64,000 bases of DNA, from positions 124,001 through 188,000 of the forward strand of contig NZ_JAPDOD010000009.1 in assembly GCF_027587205.1 (NCBI RefSeq), read 5' to 3'. This stretch comes from Solirubrobacter ginsenosidimutans (GTDB taxonomy: Bacteria > Actinomycetota > Thermoleophilia > Solirubrobacterales > Solirubrobacteraceae). A program made the translations under genes and the position numbers. This document shows positions 46,049 through 54,970 of this stretch, in pieces. Position 1 is the first letter of the stretch; the number at the start of each line of letters is the position of its first letter. The notes beneath the pieces are model-generated. The model made no database searches, was not told the origin of the DNA, and saw only the letters and a list, made by a program, of their open reading frames with translations.

Positions 46049-46695
46049 CCGTCCGCGTCCTGCTCGTCGACGACGACCCGCTCCTGCGCAGCGGGCTGAA
46101 GCTGATGCTCGCGCCGGAGCCCCGGATCGACGTCGTCGCCGAGGCCGGCGACGGCGACGAGGTCCTCGCCGCCGTGGATCTGCACCGCCCCGACGTGGTG
46201 CTCATGGACATCCGCATGGCGCGCCTGGACGGCATCGCGGCGACGCGGCTCGTCCGCGCGCAGCCACACCCGCCGGCGGTGATCGTGCTGACGACGTTCG
46301 ACGCCGACGAGCTCGTCGTGCGCGGCCTGGAGGCGGGCGCGGTCGGCTTCCTGCTCAAGGACAGCTCGCCCTCGGAGATCGTCGAGGCGATCCTGCACGT
46401 CCACGCGGGCGAGGGCATGCTCTCCCCCAGCGTCGCCCGCCAGCTGATCGCGATCGTCGCGGGTGACGGCGAGGCGGGCGAGCGGCGGGTCGCGGCGCGG
46501 GCGCGGTTGGCCGAGCTCTCGCCGCGCGAGCTCGATGTGGCGAACGCGATCGGCCGCGGCGCCTCCAACGCCGAGATCGCGAGCGAGCTGCACATCAGCC
46601 TCGGGACCGTGAAGTCCCACGCCTCTCAGCTGCTCGCCAAGCTCGGCGTCGACAACCGCGTCCAGGTCGCGCTGCTCGTTCAGGAAGCGCGGTAG
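46045..46695 (+). CDS. NarL/LuxR-type response regulator
   Basis: 216-residue response regulator, partner of the preceding kinase. Receiver domain with acidic pocket (LLVDDDPLL), phospho-Asp in DVVLMDIRM and Lys in FLLKDSS; C-terminal LuxR HTH (LSPRELDVANAIGRGASNAE, GTVKSHASQLL). Two adjacent GTG codons (46042, 46045) are possible starts; the second overlaps the kinase stop as GTGA. Confidence 0.94.
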   Translation: MTVRVLLVDDDPLLRSGLKLMLAPEPRIDVVAEAGDGDEVLAAVDLHRPDVVLMDIRMARLDGIAATRLVRAQPHPPAVIVLTTFDADELVVRGLEAGAVGFLLKDSSPSEIVEAILHVHAGEGMLSPSVARQLIAIVAGDGEAGERRVAARARLAELSPRELDVANAIGRGASNAEIASELHISLGTVKSHASQLLAKLGVDNRVQVALLVQEAR

Positions 46696-46871
46696 CCGGC
46701 CCACCACGCGGCGCCCAGCACCATGCCGGGCGGGAGGCCGATCCACAGCCACCACGGGCTTTGGAGGCCGCCGCTGATAATGCAGGCAAGCGCCCAGATC
46801 GTGAAGTGGATCAGGGTCACCGCGGCCCACACGAGGGTCGCGATCCGGAGCACGTCATGCCATCTCGACAT
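46680..46871 (-). CDS. Small two-helix membrane protein
   Basis: 63-residue protein with two hydrophobic helices (ATLVWAAVTLIHFTIWALAC and WLWIGLPPGMVLGAAWWAG) and a short basic N-terminus. Starts 17 bp inside the end of the ABC permease gene, so it is probably translated from the same mRNA, and overlaps the response-regulator end by 16 bp. Family not recognised; it resembles 2TM proteins found beside two-component systems. Confidence 0.7.
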   Translation of the reverse strand: MSRWHDVLRIATLVWAAVTLIHFTIWALACIISGGLQSPWWLWIGLPPGMVLGAAWWAGYRAS

Positions 46872-48900
46872 CGGTCACCTTCTGGATTCGGAGCGTCGTG
46901 CGGGTCACGACGAGGGTCGGGAGCAGGACCAGCGCGGCGATCGTCGCGAGCACCGCGACGAACACCCACACCGGGCCGGACGGGAGCGGTGAGCCGGCGG
47001 TGGCGACGGCGAGCGGGATCAGCCCCGCGATCGCCACCGCGGTGCCGACCACAGCGCCGATGCCACCGACGATCAGCGCCTCGGCCTCCAGCATCCGCCG
47101 GATCTGGCGGGTGGTGGCACCGGCCAGGTGCAGCAGCGCGAGCTCGCGGCGCCGGCCGGTGAGTGCCGCGACGAGCGAGTTGATCAGCGAGAGCGCCGCA
47201 TAGGCGACGATCACGCCGACGACGGCGAACGTGATCCACACGTCGACCTCGGGCGGGTCGGGGCGGGCGGGTCCGGCCGTGTGGGCGCGCAGCAGCGCGG
47301 CGGGCAGGATGATCGAGCGGTTGCGGCTCGAGCCGTCGAGGATCGCGACGACCTTCAGGCGCACGTGGGCGCCGTCGCCGAGGACCATTCCGATCGTGTC
47401 GCCGACCCGGCTGTCGAGGCCCTGTGGCAGCGCGACCGTGTTGCCGGTCAGGTCCTGCAGCGACCCGTGCTTGGCCCTGGCCTTGAGCGCCTGCGGGTCG
47501 GCGCCGAGCAGCGTCCACGGGTCGATCCGGTGCGAGCGGTCGACGGGCTGCTCGATCCAGCCCGCGCTGGTCGTGACCGCTGCGCCTGATGTGACATCGC
47601 GGTCGCGGGCCGAGGTGAGCGCGTTCGCCTGCGTCGTTTGCTGGTAGACGTTGGCGAGCGCGATCGAGGCGACGAGGATCACGGGCGTGACGAGTGCCGC
47701 GTTGCGGTGGGCGCGGGCGCGGACGTTGAGGACGGCCAGCTGGCCGGAGAAGCGCTTCGGGCGCAGGCGGCCGGCGAGCCGCTCGATCAGGCGCGGCGCG
47801 ACCAGCGCGCACGCGAGTGCGCCTGCGAGCGCGGTGCCACCGCCGGTCGCGGCCGCGTTCGCGGGTGACATGAACAGCGTGACGGCGCCGCACGACACGG
47901 CTCCGGCCGTGAGGAGGGCGGCGAGCGCGAGCCGGACGGGGGCGATCGTCCCCGGCAGGGTCTCGGCCTCGCCGAGCGTCGCGGACAGCGAGGCGCGGGC
48001 GGCCTTGCGGGCGGCGAGCGCCGCCGCGGCGCGGGTGATCAGCAGCGCGGCGAGCGCGCCGACGACGATCTCCTGCGGCCCCTGGCGCAGCACGAGAACC
48101 TCCGGCACCACGCCGCCGTCCTGGATGCGGGCGAAGAGGGCGCGGGCGAACAGCGGCCCGACGGCGGCACCCGCGAGTGCGGCGAGGTAGGCCGGGCGCA
48201 TGGTCGCGCGGACGACGACCGTGCGCACCTGCTTCGGCGTCGCCCCGATCGTGCGCAGCAACGCCAGCTCGCGCTGCCGCTGCTCGACCGCGAGCCCGAC
48301 GATCGACGCCAGCAGGATCGCCATCACGATCAGCGCGAGCCCACCGAAGATGCTGGACAACAGCACGAGCTTGATCCGGCTCCCGGCGACCCCGACCGCC
48401 TCGGCCCGGCCGCGAGCATCGCCGATGAGGACGGTGACACCGGCGAGAGAGGCGCCCGGCCGAGATGCGGCGGCCACTCCGTCGCCGCCCGCCGCGCCGC
48501 CGCCCGCCGCGCCGCCGCCCGCCGCGCCGTCTCCGGCGCGCGCTACGGCGGCCTTCAGTGGCGCCGGGTCGCTCGTCGTCACCGCGATCACGCCGAGGTC
48601 GGGGATGAGCTCGGCGCGGGCCACGCCCGGCACAGCGCGGACCGCCTCCAGGGTCCCCGTCGGCAGGTGCCCGCGCTCCACCAGCGCGACCTCTTGCGCC
48701 GGGCGGCCTTCGCCGGCGGCGAGCGTCGCGTGCTCCGGGGGCGCGACCACCGCGTCCGCACCCGCCAGACGCACCGGCGGTGCGTCCAGGCGCAGCGCGG
48801 TCTCGAACACGCCCGCGCACGCCGAGGCCATCAGCGCGCCGAGCGCGACGGCCATCAGCGTCGCGAAGAGCGCCGCCCGGCGATGTCTCAGACGGGGCAT
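46855..48900 (-). CDS. ABC transporter permease (FtsX/MacB type)
   Basis: 681-residue permease: N-terminal signal-anchor helix (FATLMAVALGALMASACAG), a periplasmic region with an Ala/Gly-rich low-complexity stretch (about 130-145), an FtsX core with three helices beginning ELALLRTIGATPKQVR, then a second copy ending with ELALLHLAGATTRQIR. Such exporters move peptides, lipids or antibiotics, or act as mechanotransmitters. It overlaps the ATPase by 13 bp. Confidence 0.92.
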   Translation of the reverse strand: MPRLRHRRAALFATLMAVALGALMASACAGVFETALRLDAPPVRLAGADAVVAPPEHATLAAGEGRPAQEVALVERGHLPTGTLEAVRAVPGVARAELIPDLGVIAVTTSDPAPLKAAVARAGDGAAGGGAAGGGAAGGDGVAAASRPGASLAGVTVLIGDARGRAEAVGVAGSRIKLVLLSSIFGGLALIVMAILLASIVGLAVEQRQRELALLRTIGATPKQVRTVVVRATMRPAYLAALAGAAVGPLFARALFARIQDGGVVPEVLVLRQGPQEIVVGALAALLITRAAAALAARKAARASLSATLGEAETLPGTIAPVRLALAALLTAGAVSCGAVTLFMSPANAAATGGGTALAGALACALVAPRLIERLAGRLRPKRFSGQLAVLNVRARAHRNAALVTPVILVASIALANVYQQTTQANALTSARDRDVTSGAAVTTSAGWIEQPVDRSHRIDPWTLLGADPQALKARAKHGSLQDLTGNTVALPQGLDSRVGDTIGMVLGDGAHVRLKVVAILDGSSRNRSIILPAALLRAHTAGPARPDPPEVDVWITFAVVGVIVAYAALSLINSLVAALTGRRRELALLHLAGATTRQIRRMLEAEALIVGGIGAVVGTAVAIAGLIPLAVATAGSPLPSGPVWVFVAVLATIAALVLLPTLVVTRTTLRIQKVTDVEMA

Positions 48901-49646
48901 GCGCGCACCCGCTCCGCCAGGTCGGTGAGGGTCTCGGCGACCAGCTCGGCGGTCGGTGCGACGAGCTCGTCGACCAGCCGGCCGTCGGCCAGGAACAGGA
49001 CGCGCTGGGCCGAGGCGGCGGCGACCGGGTCGTGGGTGACCATGACCACGGTCTGGCCGCCCTCGCGCACCGACTCGCGCAGCAGTGCGAGGACCTCCGC
49101 GGCGACGTGGGTGTCCAGGGCGCCGGTCGGCTCGTCGGCGAACGTGACGGCCGGTTTGCAGATCAGCGCCCGCGCGATCGCGACCCGCTGGCGCTCGCCG
49201 CCGGAGAGCTCGAACGGCCGGTGGCGGATGCGCCCGCCCAACCCCACCCGCTCGACGATCTCCTGGACCCGCCCGCGCCCCGCGCGCCGCCCCGCCAGCC
49301 GCAGCGGCAGCTCGACGTTCTGCGCCACGGTCAGCGTCGGCATCAGGTTGAAGCTCTGAAAGACGAAGCCGACGTGCTCGCGGCGCAGCTCGGTCAGCGC
49401 GGTCTCGCTCAGGCCGGACAGGTCGCGGCCGGCGAGCTCGACGACCCCCGACGACGGCGGTTCCAGCCCCGCCGCCACCTGCAGCAGCGTGCTCTTGCCG
49501 GACCCGGACGGGCCCATGATCGCGGTGAACGTGTGGGCGGTGAAGTCGACGCTCACGCCCTGGAGCGCGTGCACCGCTCCCGGTCCGCGGCCGTAGGTCT
49601 TGGTGGCATCGCCGAGCCGGGCGACGAAGGGAGAGTTCTCAAGCAC
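48888..49646 (-). CDS. ABC transporter ATP-binding protein (MacB/LolD type)
   Basis: 252-residue ATPase with Walker A GPSGSGKST, Q-loop FVFQSFNLMPTLTV, signature LSGGERQRVAIARAL, Walker B VTFADEPTGALD and His switch VMVTHDP. Partner of the downstream FtsX-type permease. Start GTG 49646 is assumed (LENSPFVARL); GTG 49682 would add 12 residues. The transporter faces the two-component system, an arrangement common for cell-envelope stress modules. Confidence 0.94.
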   Translation of the reverse strand: MLENSPFVARLGDATKTYGRGPGAVHALQGVSVDFTAHTFTAIMGPSGSGKSTLLQVAAGLEPPSSGVVELAGRDLSGLSETALTELRREHVGFVFQSFNLMPTLTVAQNVELPLRLAGRRAGRGRVQEIVERVGLGGRIRHRPFELSGGERQRVAIARALICKPAVTFADEPTGALDTHVAAEVLALLRESVREGGQTVVMVTHDPVAAASAQRVLFLADGRLVDELVAPTAELVAETLTDLAERVRACPV

Positions 49647-49709
49647 ACCGCGAGTCTCGGCGCTCGCACGCGGCGCTCCCACCCCCCGGCGGCCACACCG
49701 GTCTCCGAC

Positions 49710-50378
49710 TTAAGTGGCAAACGCGGTGATGAGCGCCGCGAGCCGCTCAGGCTGCTCGAGCTGCGGCATGTGCCCCGCGTCGGCGAGCAGCTCGAAGCGC
49801 GCGCCGGGGATCGCGTCGGCGTACGCGCGGCCGTAGACCGGGTCGGCCACGCCGTCGCTCTCGCCCCAGACGACGAGCGCCGGGATGTCGATGCCGGCCA
49901 GCCGCGAGCGCAAGCCCGGGTCCGCCATCTCGCCCCCGTAGCGGACGACCTCGCGCACGTTCGCGGCCATCTCGGGCGACGGCGCAATCCGGAACGCCTC
50001 CGGGTCATGGAAGCTGCGCGCGGCCAGCTCGTCCGGCGTGAGCGCGGTGACATCGGCGACGGGATGGCCCTCGAGCGCGAACCCGACGCCGTCCACGATC
50101 ACGAGCCGGCGTACGCGCTCATCGCCCCGCATGGCCAGCTCGGCCGCCACCCACCCGCCGAGCGAGAACCCGACGACGGTGACGTCGTCGCCGTCCAGCA
50201 TCCGCAGGTGATGGTCGGCGAGATCGCCAGGGGTGGCGAGCGCGTCGGGGTTCGGCGTACCCGAGAAGCCCGGATGCACCGGGGCGATGACGGTGTGGCC
50301 GGCGGCCCGCAGCAGCGCCGCGAACCCCGCCACCGAACCCGGCCCACCGCCGCCGTGGAGCAACAAGAAAGGCGTCAT
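49710..50378 (-). CDS. Alpha/beta-hydrolase
   Basis: 222-residue alpha/beta-hydrolase. Oxyanion/HG motif LLLHGGGGPGS, nucleophile elbow VVGFSLGGW, acid Asp in WGESDGVADP, catalytic His in DAGHMPQLEQPERL. Probably an esterase or C-C hydrolase for a small substrate. It is divergent from a MarR gene with a shared palindromic operator; TACAGT ends 7 nt before the ATG, so the mRNA is probably leaderless and the repressor would block it. Confidence 0.91.
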   Translation of the reverse strand: MTPFLLLHGGGGPGSVAGFAALLRAAGHTVIAPVHPGFSGTPNPDALATPGDLADHHLRMLDGDDVTVVGFSLGGWVAAELAMRGDERVRRLVIVDGVGFALEGHPVADVTALTPDELAARSFHDPEAFRIAPSPEMAANVREVVRYGGEMADPGLRSRLAGIDIPALVVWGESDGVADPVYGRAYADAIPGARFELLADAGHMPQLEQPERLAALITAFAT

Positions 50379-50385
50379 GCCGAAC

Positions 50386-50421
50386 ACTGTATCAACATGT
50401 TGATAAACATGTTGATACGCT
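50386..50421. promoter_or_regulatory. MarR operator overlapping two divergent leaderless promoters
   Basis: Perfect 16-bp palindrome TATCAACATGTTGATA (50390-50405) followed by a second, overlapping site; the 12-mer AACATGTTGATA occurs twice in tandem (50394-50405 and 50406-50417). The minus-strand -10 TACAGT (50386-50391) and plus-strand -10 TACGCT (50416-50421) flank and overlap the repeats. A bound regulator would shut both genes. Confidence 0.8.
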
Positions 50422-50429
50422 GTCACCAC

Positions 50430-50846
50430 ATGAGTGAATCGCTCCAGCCACTCGGATTGGCGGTCAAACGCCTGCAGTGGCGCCACCACCGCGCGCTGGA
50501 CAAGCGGCTGCGCGAGGTCGGGCTCTCACTCGTGCAATGGGATGCGCTGCGCCACATCGAGAACCATCCCGGCAGCTCGCTGCACCAGCTCGCCCAGCTC
50601 ACCTTCCAGAGCGACCAGGCGTTCGGCACGCTCGCCGCCCGCCTGATCGCCCGCGGGTACATCACCCGCGCCGGCGGCCACGGCCGCGCTCTGCACCATG
50701 AGCTCACCGACGCCGGGCGCGAACGACTCCACGCCGGAGCGACGATCGTCGACCAGGTCCTGGCGGAGTCATTCGCGCCGCTCAACGACGACGAGCAGCG
50801 CCAACTGCACGCCCTCCTGACCCGCCTGCTCGAAACTCAACCGTAG
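50430..50846 (+). CDS. MarR-family regulator
   Basis: 138-residue winged-helix regulator: LVQWDALRHIENHPGSSLHQL, QSDQAFGTLAARLIARGYI, and the wing RAGGHGRALHHELT. Likely represses itself and the divergent hydrolase through the operator at 50390-50417; MarR proteins release DNA on binding aromatic or phenolic ligands, which would fit the substrate range of the window. TACGCT ends 8 nt before the ATG. The stop overlaps the convergent methyltransferase end by 10 bp. Confidence 0.92.
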   Translation: MSESLQPLGLAVKRLQWRHHRALDKRLREVGLSLVQWDALRHIENHPGSSLHQLAQLTFQSDQAFGTLAARLIARGYITRAGGHGRALHHELTDAGRERLHAGATIVDQVLAESFAPLNDDEQRQLHALLTRLLETQP

Positions 50847-51595
50847 GTCAGCTCGATGCCACGCAGGTCGCCGTCCTCGTCGGTGATCTCGGTGACGTCG
50901 GTGTAGGGCAGGCGAGCGATGTCCGCATCCAGATCGCCGACCTGAGCGCCACCGACTTCGAGCACCAGTGCACCGCCGGGCTTCAAGTACCGCGGCGCCT
51001 CCTCGAGCACGCGGACGAGGATGTCGAGCCCCTCCTCCCCGCCGTCGTAGGCCAGCGCGGTCTCGAAGCGGAACGTGTCGCGCTGTAGCAGCGGAAGCGC
51101 GCGGCGCGGGACGTACGGCACGACCCCCACGATGACGTCGGCGAGCCCGAGATCGCCCGGGAGCGGCGCGAACAGATCGCCCGCGTAGGCCTCGACGCCG
51201 TTGGCGCGCGCGTTGACGACCGCGTTGTGGTCGAGATCGACACCGATCACGCGAGCGCCCGGCCGGCGGGCGAGCAACGTCGCCGCGACCGCGCCGGAGC
51301 CGGTGCAGACGTCGATCGCGACGCCGCCGTCCGGCAACCGGGCCGCGGCGCGCTCGGCGACCAGCTCGGTGTGCCAGCGCGGCACGTACACGTCGGAATG
51401 CACCAGGATCGTCAGCCCGCAGAAGGCGACATTGCCGGTGATCCAGGCGAGCGGCTCACCGGTCTCCCGGCGGACCACCAGCTCCTCCAGAACCGCCGCG
51501 TCGCCACCGGCGGCCTCCATCAGCTCCGCGGCCTCTTCATCGGCGGCCACGAACCCGCCGTTCATCAGCCGCTCCGTCAACTCATCGAGATTCAC
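50837..51595 (-). CDS. HemK/PrmC-like methyltransferase with altered NPPY motif
   Basis: 252-residue SAM-dependent methyltransferase with PrmC-type architecture: N-terminal helical part, RRETGEPLAWITGNVAFCG, DVCTGSGAVAATLL, GVDLDHNAV. The substrate-binding NPPY motif reads VGVVPYVP, so the Asn and first Pro that hold a Gln/Asn amide are missing. It is therefore unlikely to be the release-factor enzyme itself and may act on another protein or small molecule. GTG start; divergent from the trypsin-like gene with only 14 bp between. Confidence 0.83.
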   Translation of the reverse strand: MNLDELTERLMNGGFVAADEEAAELMEAAGGDAAVLEELVVRRETGEPLAWITGNVAFCGLTILVHSDVYVPRWHTELVAERAAARLPDGGVAIDVCTGSGAVAATLLARRPGARVIGVDLDHNAVVNARANGVEAYAGDLFAPLPGDLGLADVIVGVVPYVPRRALPLLQRDTFRFETALAYDGGEEGLDILVRVLEEAPRYLKPGGALVLEVGGAQVGDLDADIARLPYTDVTEITDEDGDLRGIELTYG

Positions 51596-51609
51596 GCCAG
51601 GATTGGAGC

Positions 51610-52617
51610 ATGATCGCCGCCGCGCTGCTCGCCACCGCCTCCGTGTTCCACGGCTCGCCCGTCGGTGCCGGCGAGGCGCCGTGGTTCGTCCAGCTCACGA
51701 CCCGCGGCCCGATCTGCGGCGGCGCGCTGATCGCGCCGGACCGCGTGCTGACCGCCGCCCACTGCGTCCAGGGCGCCGACCCGGACCGCGTCAGCGTGCG
51801 CCTCAACGGCGTCCGCCACGCCTGGCGCGGCGCGCGCTTTCCCACGACCTACCGCGAGATCTCTTCCCCCGTCGACCCGCAGGACCCGCATGCGTCGGGA
51901 ACGATCGACGACATCGCGGTGATCCAGCTCACGACGCCGATCACCGACGTCCCGGTGCTCCCGCTCGCCCAGCCCGCGCCGACCCTGGGCGAGGCCACGC
52001 TGACGATCGGCGCCGGCCGGACCGGTCCCTCCCCCGCGGGCGGATCCAAGGTCCCGCTCGGCGCGTCCCAGGTGGTCAGCGGCGATTGCCCGTCTGCCTA
52101 CGGCGCTCGCCTCTTCCATCCCGCTCAGCACCTCTGCACGCTCGACCCGACCCCCAACCACGCGCAGTCCTGCGCGGGTGACAGCGGCAGCCCGGTGATG
52201 GTCCAGCGCAACGACGCCTGGGCGGTCGCGGGAGTCGTGACCTGGGGCGGCGAGACGTACGGGCGCGACTGCGGCGAGGGCCTGCCCGACGTCTCAGAGC
52301 GCGTCGACACGCACACCGCGCTGCTCGACTCCACCGGCCCCTTCGCCCCGTACGCCGCGCAGCGCGTCCGCGTCCGCCGTACCGGCGCCACCCGCCGCTG
52401 TGTGATCGGCACCTGGCAGCCGGCGAAGGCCAGCTTCAAGGTCCGCTGGTGGCGCGAGGGCAAGCCGCGCTTCAAGGACGGGATCTACTACGCCACCCGC
52501 ACCTACCTCAAGCACACCGGCAAGACGATCGACCTCCCTCACGGCCGCGTCGGCTGCTCGGTGACCGCGACCACCGCGGGCGGCTGGGCCACCGAGGACT
52601 CCTACAACCAGCTCTAG
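51610..52617 (+). CDS. Secreted trypsin-like serine protease (S1)
   Basis: 335-residue chymotrypsin-fold protease. Catalytic triad: His in TAAHCVQG, Asp in IDDIAVIQL, Ser in CAGDSGSPV, with four or more Cys for disulphides. Signal peptide at the N-terminus (IAAALLATASVFHG); the mature start IVGG-like motif is SPVGAGEAPW, so activation may not follow the usual cut. A C-terminal extension of about 90 residues, basic with Cys pairs, resembles the small beta-domains on other exported proteins here. Confidence 0.9.
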   Translation: MIAAALLATASVFHGSPVGAGEAPWFVQLTTRGPICGGALIAPDRVLTAAHCVQGADPDRVSVRLNGVRHAWRGARFPTTYREISSPVDPQDPHASGTIDDIAVIQLTTPITDVPVLPLAQPAPTLGEATLTIGAGRTGPSPAGGSKVPLGASQVVSGDCPSAYGARLFHPAQHLCTLDPTPNHAQSCAGDSGSPVMVQRNDAWAVAGVVTWGGETYGRDCGEGLPDVSERVDTHTALLDSTGPFAPYAAQRVRVRRTGATRRCVIGTWQPAKASFKVRWWREGKPRFKDGIYYATRTYLKHTGKTIDLPHGRVGCSVTATTAGGWATEDSYNQL

Positions 52618-52894
52618 CCTCGGATCGCCCGGCCGGGATACCGACAGTTACGGGCGTGGCATTGAAAATGTGTCCCGCACACGTGTGGTCCCGGGTCGCG
52701 GTGGTCGATCGTGGGGGTTTGAGGGTCCGTGCGCGGGGAGCGGGTGGGGGTGCGGAACGAGAGCTGCCTGACAGGCAGCTCTGGTTACACACCCCCTCGC
52801 CGCCGGTGGATCGGCGTGCGCGATAACGCCCTGTCCGTCTCCGTAGCCCGTAAGCCGCACGCGCCTGGTCGACTGCGAACTTCGGACTCGGGCA
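52618..52894. other. Intergenic region without a convincing gene
   Basis: 277 bp between the trypsin-like gene and the convergent flavoprotein gene. It holds an A-centred perfect palindrome (52761-52781) and GC-rich sequence. Short reading frames exist on both strands, but none has a start signal or recognisable product, and no tRNA-like fold was found. Confidence 0.6.
52761..52781. terminator. A-centred 10-bp palindrome
   Basis: GAGCTGCCTG-A-CAGGCAGCTC, perfect, in the gap between convergent genes. Same design (single central A) as the palindromes at 26828, 26859 and 57072. Possibly a bidirectional terminator. Confidence 0.55.
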
Positions 52895-54040
52895 CTAGGC
52901 CCGGACGACCCTAAGGCTCACCCGCGGCGCCCTGCGCACGGACTGCGCGATCGCCTTCGCCGCCCGCGCGGCTTCCTTGCCGCCATGGCGGATCTGCGCC
53001 GGGCGCGGGTCATAGCCGATGAAGCGCAGGCCGGGGAGGGCCTCGCCGTCGGTCACGACCGGCACGCCGTGGGCGTCGAGCACGTCGAGGTGCCCGACGA
53101 GCGGCTCCAGCCCCGAGCGGTAGCCGGTCGCGGCGATCACGGCGTCCGGCTCCAACCGGACACCGTCGGCGAGCATGACGCCGGTCTCGTCGAAGCTCTC
53201 GACCGCGGCGACGATCTCGATCCGCCCCGCCCGAATCGCCTCGATGACCTCCAGGTCGACGATCATCGGCGCCACGCCCAGGCGCCGCAGGCGGGTGAAG
53301 ACGCCCTCCTCCGGGATCGGTAGCCCGAACTCCGTCAGGTCGCCGACCTTGCGCCGGCGCACGAAGCGCACGACCGCATCGCCGATGCGCGGCGGCAGCG
53401 CCCGGAAGAGCACGGCCAGCGGCGCGCCGATCGGCTCGCGGATGAGGATGTTCGGCGGCGTGCGCACGGCCAGCCGGACGCGCTGCGCGCCGCCCTCGGC
53501 CAGGTCGAACGCCATCTCGGCGCCGCTGCAGCCGGGGCCGACGACGAGCATGTCCCGCCCGCGGTAGGGCGTGGCCGAGCGGTAGCCCGCGGCGTGCAGC
53601 ACCTCGCCGCGGAAGCGCGTCCGCCCCGCCCAGGCGGGGATGAACGGGCGGTGCTCGTACCCGCCGGCGACCACGACGTGGCTCGCACGCAGCTCACCGT
53701 CGGAGGTCCGCACGACCCACCGGTCCCCGGCGCGCTCGAGCCGCTCGACGCGCGTGTCGAAGCGGATGTCGAGCGCGTGGTGCGCGGCGTAGGCGTCGAG
53801 GTAGGCGACCAGCTCGTCGCGGGTGGGAAAGGTTCCGGTGCCCGCGGGAAACGCGGGTCCGTCCGGGAGCGCCGAGAACCAGCGCGGGGAGTTCAGCCGC
53901 AGGCGGTCATACCGCGCGCGCCACTGCGGCGCGATCGCCGCGCCCTGCTCCAGCACCACCGCTCCTACACCGGCGCGGCGCAGTTGCGCCGCGCCGGCCA
54001 GTCCGGCCGGGCCTGCTCCGATCACAATCGCCGTGTCCAT
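52895..54040 (-). CDS. FAD-dependent monooxygenase-like oxidoreductase
   Basis: 381-residue flavoprotein of the flavin-containing/Baeyer-Villiger-like group. FAD motif GAGPAGLAGAAQL at the N-terminus, NADPH-type motif VVGPGCSGAEMAFDL in the middle (about 170), ATGYRSGLE near the end. The substrate is not readable. ATG 54040 starts MDTAIVIGAG. Convergent with the protease; 27 bp after the upstream methyltransferase stop, so possibly co-transcribed with it. Confidence 0.88.
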   Translation of the reverse strand: MDTAIVIGAGPAGLAGAAQLRRAGVGAVVLEQGAAIAPQWRARYDRLRLNSPRWFSALPDGPAFPAGTGTFPTRDELVAYLDAYAAHHALDIRFDTRVERLERAGDRWVVRTSDGELRASHVVVAGGYEHRPFIPAWAGRTRFRGEVLHAAGYRSATPYRGRDMLVVGPGCSGAEMAFDLAEGGAQRVRLAVRTPPNILIREPIGAPLAVLFRALPPRIGDAVVRFVRRRKVGDLTEFGLPIPEEGVFTRLRRLGVAPMIVDLEVIEAIRAGRIEIVAAVESFDETGVMLADGVRLEPDAVIAATGYRSGLEPLVGHLDVLDAHGVPVVTDGEALPGLRFIGYDPRPAQIRHGGKEAARAAKAIAQSVRRAPRVSLRVVRA

Positions 54041-54067
54041 GCAAAGCAAGACGCCACGACGCGCAGG

Positions 54068-54934
54068 TCATTCCCCCACCCTCCCCAACAGGTCCCCGAA
54101 ACTCCCCCCTTGCCCCGCGAGCTGCGCCGCCAGGTCGTTGGCGTCCGCCTCGATGACGTTGACGCCGCGGGCCTTGAAGAACGTGTAGGAGAACGTGCCG
54201 TCCTCCGCCGCCGTGCGGTAGAGGTCGCGCACGCCCGCGTCGAAGCGCTCGGCGCTGATCAACCCCCGCTCCAGGGCCGCCGGGCGCACGCCCTCGACCA
54301 TCGCGGTGAACGTCTTGCGGGTGAAGGCGTCGATCAGGTCCGGCCGGCTGCCGTCGACGTAGACCATCCGCGGAGAGACGCTCACCTCCTCGAACTCGGC
54401 CTCGCGCAGGAGCGGGTACAACCGCCGGCCGATCAGCGCGTCCCCGCCCGCCTCGCGCTGGACGGTGATGAGGCAATCGATCGCGTCCTGCGCGGCGGCG
54501 CTGTCGGGATGGAAGTACGCGGAGCGGTGGTCGCCCTCGATCACGGTGATCGTCCCGCCGGGGCGCAGCATCGTCTTCAGTCGCTGCAGCGCCGCCACAG
54601 GCTCCGGCAAGTGCTCGAGCACGAAGCAGACGAAGACGTGGTCGAAGGTCTCGACCGGCATCGTGAACAGATCGGCGACGCGGAACTCGACGTTCGGCAG
54701 CCGCCGCGCGCGGGCGGCCGCGATCGACTCCGACGAGACGTCGATCGACGTGAACCGCGCCTTCGGGCTGCGCGCCGACAGCGTCACCGTCTGCGCCCCC
54801 ACCCCGCAGCCGGCCTCGAGCACCCGCGCGCCCGCCGGATACGTCGTGTCGCCGTGCAGCAACTCGACCAGCGCTCCGGCCTGGTCGTGCAGCCGCTCGC
54901 TCTCCCGGTCGTCGTACCCGTGGACGTAGCTCAT
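54068..54934 (-). CDS. SAM-dependent methyltransferase
   Basis: 288-residue class I methyltransferase: LEAGCGVGAQTVTL (motif I), SIDVSSESI (acidic loop), VCFVLEHLPEP (motif IV), LRPGGTITVIEGD. The C-terminal half is helical and probably binds the substrate. ATG 54934 (MSYVHGY) is chosen over GTG 54940. Related proteins methylate small molecules; the exact acceptor is unknown. Divergent from trmO. Confidence 0.9.
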   Translation of the reverse strand: MSYVHGYDDRESERLHDQAGALVELLHGDTTYPAGARVLEAGCGVGAQTVTLSARSPKARFTSIDVSSESIAAARARRLPNVEFRVADLFTMPVETFDHVFVCFVLEHLPEPVAALQRLKTMLRPGGTITVIEGDHRSAYFHPDSAAAQDAIDCLITVQREAGGDALIGRRLYPLLREAEFEEVSVSPRMVYVDGSRPDLIDAFTRKTFTAMVEGVRPAALERGLISAERFDAGVRDLYRTAAEDGTFSYTFFKARGVNVIEADANDLAAQLAGQGGSFGDLLGRVGE

Positions 54935-54970
54935 GGCCACGTTGGTACCAGATGCGGTAGGAACCGGGGC

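Noticed and set aside
52840..52900. tRNA-like sequence
   Set aside because: No cloverleaf with a proper T-arm or anticodon stem could be drawn.
52729..52914. Short plus-strand frame in the 52618-52894 gap
   Set aside because: No start signal, Arg-rich, crosses a palindrome and runs into the convergent flavoprotein gene.
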